A DNA stretch of 64,000 nt. Origin: JAPUME01 sp027294185. Lineage in GTDB: Bacteria > Acidobacteriota > Terriglobia > UBA7540 > JAPUME01. This document shows, one piece after another, positions 59,528 through 64,000 of the stretch. The DNA lies in contig CAUVWZ020000002.1 in NCBI GenBank assembly GCA_963555835.3, forward strand, positions 2,418,001 to 2,482,000, read 5' to 3'. Position numbers and translations under genes: made by a program. Each line of letters begins with the position of its first letter. Position 1 is the stretch's first letter. Below the pieces are notes generated by a model. It saw only the letters and a program-made list of their open reading frames with translations. It had not been told where the DNA came from and did not search any database.

Positions 59528-59556
59528 TTGACCGCGCTTGCGGGTCGGGATTAGAA
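59528..59556 (+). promoter_or_regulatory. Possible internal promoter for acpP
   Basis: TTGACC (59528-59533), 17-base spacer, TTAGAA (59551-59556), in the 130-base gap before acpP. An extra promoter for the abundant acyl carrier protein is plausible. Confidence 0.5.
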
Positions 59557-59591
59557 TGGTTGATTCATCCCTTCATAGGAAGGAGCAATTG

Positions 59592-59837
59592 ATGGCCTCG
59601 GTAGAGGAAAAGGTCAAGAAGATCATTGTCGAACAATTAACTGTTGAGGAATCCGAGGTGACTTCCACGGCTTCCTTTGTCGATGATTTGGGAGCGGATT
59701 CCCTCGACACGGTAGAGCTGGTAATGGCGTTTGAGGAGAATTTCGAAATTGAGATTCCCGATGAAGATGCGGAAAAGATTTCGACCGTCAAGGACGCCGT
59801 CGCATACATTACGGACCACGTCAAGTCTTCCAAGTAG
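59592..59837 (+). CDS. acpP: Acyl carrier protein
   Basis: 81 residues from ATG 59592, preceded by AGGAAGGAG. The phosphopantetheine attachment Ser is in DDLGADSLDTVELVMAFEEN near residue 37. Acidic overall, with the canonical EIEIPDEDAEKISTVKDAVAYI helix. An earlier in-frame start (59538) lies in the promoter region and is rejected. Confidence 0.97.
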   Translation: MASVEEKVKKIIVEQLTVEESEVTSTASFVDDLGADSLDTVELVMAFEENFEIEIPDEDAEKISTVKDAVAYITDHVKSSK

Positions 59838-59842
59838 AGGGC

Positions 59843-61120
59843 GTGGCGCCGGGTTCAACTCCACCAAAGGCAAAGGATTTGTCTCGTAGAGTTGTCGTCA
59901 CAGGGTTAGGGCTGGTTAGCGCTCTCGGTACCGGTACGCAAATTACCTGGGAGAACCTTCTGGCCGGGAAAAGCGGTGTTGCCCGCATCACCCACTTCGA
60001 TCCCACCGAATTCGCCTGCTCCATCGCCGCTGAAGTCAAAGACTTCGACCCCCTAAAGTTCATCGAGAAGAAAGAGATCAAGAAGATGGGGCTGTTTATC
60101 CAGTTTGCGCTGGCAGCCAGCGATTTCGCGATGGAGCAGGCAGGGCTGAAGGTCACCTCCGAGATCGCGGAACGGGTCGGAGTCTATATCGGATCAGGAA
60201 TCGGTGGATTCGATGTAATCGAGCGCGAACACGAAGCCCTCCTCAAGGGTGGTCCCCGGCGCATCTCGCCCTTCTTTATTCCCGGCTCCATTATCAATCT
60301 GGCTTCCGGGCATGTCTCCATCCGCTACGGAGCGAAGGGTCCGAACTGCGCCACCTGCACGGCCTGCTCCTCGAGCGCGCATTCGGTGGGTGACTCCTTC
60401 CGGCTCATCAGCAACTGCGAAGCGGACGTGATGATCTGCGGCGGGGCGGAAGCCGCCATTACGCCGATGGGGGTGGGGGGATTCGCCGCCATGCGAGCCC
60501 TCTCGAAACGCAACGAGGAGCCGGAAAAAGCCAGCCGGCCGTTCGACCGTGAACGCGACGGGTTCGTGATCGGTGAAGGATCAGGAATGCTGGTGCTGGA
60601 AGAACTGGAATTCGCCCGTCGAAGAGGCGCCGAAATTCTTGCAGAGATCGTGGGATACGGGGCCTCCGGGGATGCTTTCCACATCACACAGCCCTCCGAG
60701 AACGCCGATGGCGCCTACCGGGTCATGCGAAATACGCTCGCCGATGCCAAGGTGGCGCCCGACGAGATCGACTACCTCAACGCCCACGGCACCTCCACTC
60801 CTTTCAACGACCGGCTGGAAACGATGGCCATCAAGCGTTTGTTCGGAGAGCATGCGACCAAGCTGGCCGTGAGCTCAACGAAGTCAATGACCGGCCACCT
60901 GCTCGGCGGGGCCGGGGGCCTTGAGGCTGCCATCTCCACCCTGGCGCTCCATCACGGTGTCATCCCGCCCACCACGAATTACGATAATCCTGACCCGGAT
61001 TGCGACCTCGACTATGTTCCCAACCAGGCCCGCGAAAAGTCCATCCAATACGCCCTGAGTAATTCCTTCGGGTTCGGCGGGACCAATGCCGCCCTGCTGC
61101 TGAAGCGCTTTGACGGTTAG
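59843..61120 (+). CDS. fabF: 3-oxoacyl-ACP synthase II (FabF)
   Basis: 425 residues from GTG 59843; TTG 59879, which gives LSRRVVVTGLGLVSALGTGT at the usual position, is an equally good start. Catalytic Cys in NCATCTACSSSAHSVGD near residue 174, His in NAHGTSTPFNDRLE near 314 and His in MTGHLLGGAGGLEA near 350. Elongates acyl-ACP. Last gene of the fab series; a GC-rich hairpin (61130-61147) follows without a U-run. Confidence 0.96.
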   Translation: MAPGSTPPKAKDLSRRVVVTGLGLVSALGTGTQITWENLLAGKSGVARITHFDPTEFACSIAAEVKDFDPLKFIEKKEIKKMGLFIQFALAASDFAMEQAGLKVTSEIAERVGVYIGSGIGGFDVIEREHEALLKGGPRRISPFFIPGSIINLASGHVSIRYGAKGPNCATCTACSSSAHSVGDSFRLISNCEADVMICGGAEAAITPMGVGGFAAMRALSKRNEEPEKASRPFDRERDGFVIGEGSGMLVLEELEFARRRGAEILAEIVGYGASGDAFHITQPSENADGAYRVMRNTLADAKVAPDEIDYLNAHGTSTPFNDRLETMAIKRLFGEHATKLAVSSTKSMTGHLLGGAGGLEAAISTLALHHGVIPPTTNYDNPDPDCDLDYVPNQAREKSIQYALSNSFGFGGTNAALLLKRFDG

Positions 61121-61200
61121 CCGCTGCCGCCGGCTCCCCTGAGCCGGAGTGCATTACCGATTCCCTGGTTCCTTACCCACCTTTGAAAAGGAAGTGTCCT

Positions 61201-62808
61201 ATGAGCCTGATCTTATCTCGCCGGGAATGGATCAAACGCATGTCGCTGGTTGGGATGAGTGCGGCAGTTGCACCCGGGCTTCCTCGCCCCGCCGCGCAAT
61301 CAGCCGGGCGCAGCGACTACAAAACCTACTTTGGCGATCTGCACAATCATAACGTCATCGGCTACGCGCAAGGGTCGCTCGAGCGGACCTTTGAGATCGC
61401 CCGCAATCATCTCGACTTTTTTGCCTTCACCCCGCATGGATACTGGCACGACATCGGCAGCTATGAAAACCGGATCGAAAACCGCTGGATCAACGGCTTT
61501 GCCGTGACGCGCGCCCGCTGGCCGGAAGTGCTGAAGCTGGCCCGCAGCTACGACGCCCCGGGCAAGTTCGTTCCCATGGTCGGTTACGAATGGCACTCCA
61601 CTTCGCTCGGCGACCGGCACATCATCTTCCCGGACCTCGAAGCCGAGTTCACTCTGTTCGACGACCTGAAGGAGTTTCAGCGATTCGCCAGGAAGCGCGG
61701 CTGTATTCTGATTCCCCACCATCCGGCCAACCGGCGCGGCCATCGGGGAGCGAATTTTTCGACGCGCGACCCCCAGGTCGAGCCCGTGCTGGAGATGTAT
61801 TCCGAGTGGGGCAACGCTGAGCATGACCGCGCTCCCTTCCCTTACATTCGCCACAGCCACGGGGGCCGCTGGACACAAAACACACTTCAGTATCTGCTGG
61901 CCCAAGGCCATCGCATGGGCGTGGTCGCCAGCACGGACGACCACCTCGGTTATCCCGGCGCATACCGGGAGGGCCTGGCGGCGGTGAAAGCGACGGACCT
62001 TTCGCGGCAGGCCCTCTTCGATGCAATCCGGAATTGGCGGACCTACGCCGTCACCGGGGACCGCATCGAATTGGATTTTGAATTGAACGGCCGCATGATG
62101 GGGCAGGAACTCCCCTATGTGCGAGAACGTGAACTAAAGGTTGCTGTCACCGGCTGGGACCAGGTGGACCGGGTCGAGGTGCTGAAGAACAACCGCGTCA
62201 TCCACCGCGATTTTCCCATGGATCGGATCCCTTCTGCCCGGAGCTGGGAGCGCCCCGTGCTCATCCGCTTTGAGTATGGCTGGGGGCCGTGGGCGGCGCT
62301 GGGAATGGGCAAGGTGGCCGTTTGGGACATCCGCCTTCGCATAGAAGGAGGTACGCTCGAAGACATCCAAACCTGTTTTCAGTCGGGACCCTTGGCCGAG
62401 GGGCTTCGTGACCGGATTCGGGAGCGGACCGAGCGCAGCGTCCGCGTCGAGTCCTTCACGGCCCGGCGGCAGCTCTTCGAGGACAACGCCACCAAGGCGG
62501 TGGTCCTGAAGGTGCGCGGCACGCCCCAGACCCGGCTGAACATCGAGTTGCGCTCGCCCGGTAACAAATCTCTGGCTATGCCCTTCAAGCAACTGGCCGG
62601 CAGCGGCGAGACCATCTTCACCGGGCCCTACCCGAGGGAATCCGTTCTGGTCCACCGGCTGGTCTTCGACGACAACTACCGAACCTCGTTTGTTGTCGAA
62701 GACGAAGACGAGAAGGAGGGTAAGCAGGTGAATTGGTACTACACGCGCGTGATCCAGGCGAACGGCCAGCTTGCCTGGTCGAGTCCCATCTGGGTGGACC
62801 CGGCCTGA
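61201..62808 (+). CDS. Exported DUF3604 / PHP-like protein
   Basis: 535 residues from ATG 61201 (MSLILSRREWIKRMSLVGMS), with AAGGAAG upstream. The N-terminus carries a Tat-like RREW signal. The domain looks like a PHP-type metal-dependent fold: TYFGDLHNHNVIGYAQGSLE near residue 43, DFFAFTPHGYWHDIG near 73, MVGYEWHST near 123, LIPHHPANRRG near 172 and VVASTDDHLGYPGAYREG near 245 supply conserved His/Asp ligands. DUF3604 proteins are predicted hydrolases of unknown substrate. Separate from the fab operon in function. Confidence 0.85.
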   Translation: MSLILSRREWIKRMSLVGMSAAVAPGLPRPAAQSAGRSDYKTYFGDLHNHNVIGYAQGSLERTFEIARNHLDFFAFTPHGYWHDIGSYENRIENRWINGFAVTRARWPEVLKLARSYDAPGKFVPMVGYEWHSTSLGDRHIIFPDLEAEFTLFDDLKEFQRFARKRGCILIPHHPANRRGHRGANFSTRDPQVEPVLEMYSEWGNAEHDRAPFPYIRHSHGGRWTQNTLQYLLAQGHRMGVVASTDDHLGYPGAYREGLAAVKATDLSRQALFDAIRNWRTYAVTGDRIELDFELNGRMMGQELPYVRERELKVAVTGWDQVDRVEVLKNNRVIHRDFPMDRIPSARSWERPVLIRFEYGWGPWAALGMGKVAVWDIRLRIEGGTLEDIQTCFQSGPLAEGLRDRIRERTERSVRVESFTARRQLFEDNATKAVVLKVRGTPQTRLNIELRSPGNKSLAMPFKQLAGSGETIFTGPYPRESVLVHRLVFDDNYRTSFVVEDEDEKEGKQVNWYYTRVIQANGQLAWSSPIWVDPA

Positions 62809-62840
62809 ACTCTCTCTCAACCACCTGCCGAATGAATTCG

Positions 62841-63482
62841 CTACGGGAGTTCTTTGATTGAGATGTTTCGGAAGTGAACTTCCCATCCCTCAGATTGCAG
62901 ACCGATGTGGCCCTCGGCGGGGTCCATGCCGGTGCCTTCGTTCACCTTTTCCCCGTTAAAGACCAGCGACAGGTTTCCGTCCCGAACCGTGATTTCGTAA
63001 TGGTTCCATTCACCGATGGGCCTTGCCTTTCCCTTCAGACGCTTTGCGCCGGTGATCTTCGCGCCACTCAGCCCGAAGACGCTCCCGGCGGTGAGCTGCT
63101 GCATCTGCGTTTCAATGCATTTGGGCAGCCTCTGGGGCGGACCCGAGATGCTCAGAAAGATGCCGCTGTTCGCATCGGGTGGCGCTCCTTCCGCCTTATA
63201 GCGCCAATCGACCTTGAGGATGTAGTTCCTGTACTTCTTCTTGCTGCGAAGGTAGCCGGTGGGATTGCCGGTGGAAATAATGACACCGTCTTTTAGCGAC
63301 CAGCTTTCGGCCGGAGTGACTTCCGGCACCCAGAGCTCGCTGATGTCCTGCTCGGGAACCAGCGAGCGGAACCCCTCATCCTCTGCCTTCAAGGGAAGCA
63401 GAGCGGCGGACCCCGCCAGAACAGCGGTAACAAAAATTACCAGTATCCATTTACCTGATCTTTGCATGACTGATTTGTGCAT
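62841..63482 (-). CDS. Secreted DUF1080 / 3-keto-disaccharide hydrolase-domain protein (second)
   Basis: 213 residues; ATG after GAGG. Signal peptide (KWILVIFVTAVLAGSAALLP). DUF1080 features: SWSLKDGVIISTGNPTGYLR, KKYRNYILKVDWRYKAEG, the DANSGIFLSISGP motif, GEWNHYEITVRDGNLSLVFN and GHIGLQSEGWEVHFRNISIK. It is shorter than and clearly diverged from the copy at 4192. Same family caveats: 3-ketosugar hydrolysis is inferred. Confidence 0.87.
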   Translation of the reverse strand: MHKSVMQRSGKWILVIFVTAVLAGSAALLPLKAEDEGFRSLVPEQDISELWVPEVTPAESWSLKDGVIISTGNPTGYLRSKKKYRNYILKVDWRYKAEGAPPDANSGIFLSISGPPQRLPKCIETQMQQLTAGSVFGLSGAKITGAKRLKGKARPIGEWNHYEITVRDGNLSLVFNGEKVNEGTGMDPAEGHIGLQSEGWEVHFRNISIKELP

Positions 63483-63572
63483 CGGTGAAACCTCTTCTGC
63501 AATGATTTAATGATTGAAACTCATTCAATTCGTATGGATGATTGCCCGACGCCAGTTTAGCACGCCGAAACC

Positions 63573-63608
63573 ACTGATGCGACTGAGGCGACTGATGCGA
63601 CTGATGCG
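63573..63608. repeat. 9-bp tandem repeat, four copies
   Basis: ACTGATGCG, ACTGAGGCG, ACTGATGCG, ACTGATGCG, in the intergenic region between the DUF1080 gene and the window-edge gene. Confidence 0.85.
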
Positions 63609-63721
63609 AAGGAACTGACCGCAGGGGTGGCCCCATCTGGTGCCTCCTCTCCCTGTTTGGTTCTTGCCCGCCCCGGGGGTGGGGCGGCGTGTCAGCCACT
63701 CCACCCCACGAGCGAGAGGCG

Positions 63722-64000
63722 TTACTGCCTGTTCAACTCCCGGTAAGTCACCTGCACGTTCCAGAGGTGAAAGCTGGTGAGGAGTGGGCCAACTTGAGAC
63801 ATGAGCGGTTCGGGCAAAGCGTACTGCGGCCCGAGCGGATTGTTGTCCAGCGTTTGCTGCAAGGACTGCCCGGCACGAGTTGCGCTCCGCACCGAGCGGA
63901 TCAGCCCACTGAGATAGCTGAGGTAGCGGTCGAAGATGGCGCCGGTGGTGAGTGCGGCGTGCCCGGGAATGATGGTGTCCACTTCCAGAGTGCGGGCAAA
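63722..64000 (-). CDS. Metallo-beta-lactamase-fold hydrolase, C-terminal part (5' end outside window)
   Basis: 93 residues visible. FARTLEVDTIIPGHAALTTG carries the PGHA His ligand near the end of an MBL-fold domain; helical residues follow (FDRYLSYLSGLIRSVRSATR) as in quinoprotein relay/SoxH-like or secreted MBL proteins. The frame is open to the window edge, so the gene starts beyond it. Confidence 0.75.
   Translation of the reverse strand, partial: FARTLEVDTIIPGHAALTTGAIFDRYLSYLSGLIRSVRSATRAGQSLQQTLDNNPLGPQYALPEPLMSQVGPLLTSFHLWNVQVTYRELNRQ

Overview
The window is high-GC bacterial chromosome, most likely an uncultured Acidobacteriota. No rRNA or taxonomic marker was searched, so this rests on family content: two 3-keto-disaccharide-hydrolase (DUF1080) proteins, two DUF5916 outer-membrane proteins, a UPF0182 protein, a TonB-dependent receptor tail, Ser/Thr-kinase and FHA gene starts, an HspR-type dnaK locus and a complete fatty-acid synthesis locus.

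Left flank (1-8168): a sugar ABC transporter (RbsA/RbsC type, minus strand), an AbgT-family transporter, a DUF1080 protein, and two 5'-truncated genes joined head to head exactly at a 16-bp perfect palindrome (5721-5736). An initiator tRNA-fMet with its terminator follows, then the 5' two thirds of a GMC oxidoreductase gene.

Integrated element (8152-24924): the GMC gene is split in frame by a 16,756-bp element bounded by a 17-bp direct repeat. Its ends look like a phage satellite. On the right are regulators, a replication initiator carrying three 23-bp iterons inside its own gene, a DnaB helicase, a small excisionase-like HTH protein and a tyrosine integrase. On the left are a zinc-ribbon protein, a DUF5681 protein and a small terminase subunit with no large subunit. 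In the excised circle all these genes lie on one strand, because the integrase frame runs through the attachment core and stops in an ATGA overlap with the left-most gene. The attachment site is therefore inside the integrase gene, and integration swaps the integrase C-terminus. The middle (about 9.7-19.2 kb) is a mosaic on mostly the opposite strand: a secreted protein, a NYN nuclease, PilZ, aldehyde dehydrogenase, hydrolase, HpcH/HpaI aldolase, a FimB-like stand-alone recombinase, and scars in which the first codons of kinase or FHA genes are fused to transposase 3' fragments.

Right flank (24925-64000): the rest of the GMC gene, queA, UPF0182, a TonB-C lipoprotein/rhomboid pair, a PflX-like radical SAM protein, a D-2-hydroxyacid dehydrogenase and queF. 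Then come hsp20 and dnaK-dnaJ-hspR (no grpE), a DnaC/DnaI-like ATPase, a LarA-like protein, a carbohydrate cluster (Gfo/Idh/MocA, aldo/keto reductase, GH2, two DUF5916 proteins around a DASS anion transporter), a YfgM-like TPR protein and a dGTPase. The operon yceD-rpmF-plsX-fabH-fabD-fabG-acpP-fabF starts from a near-perfect promoter. DUF3604 and DUF1080 proteins and a partial metallo-beta-lactamase-fold protein end the window.
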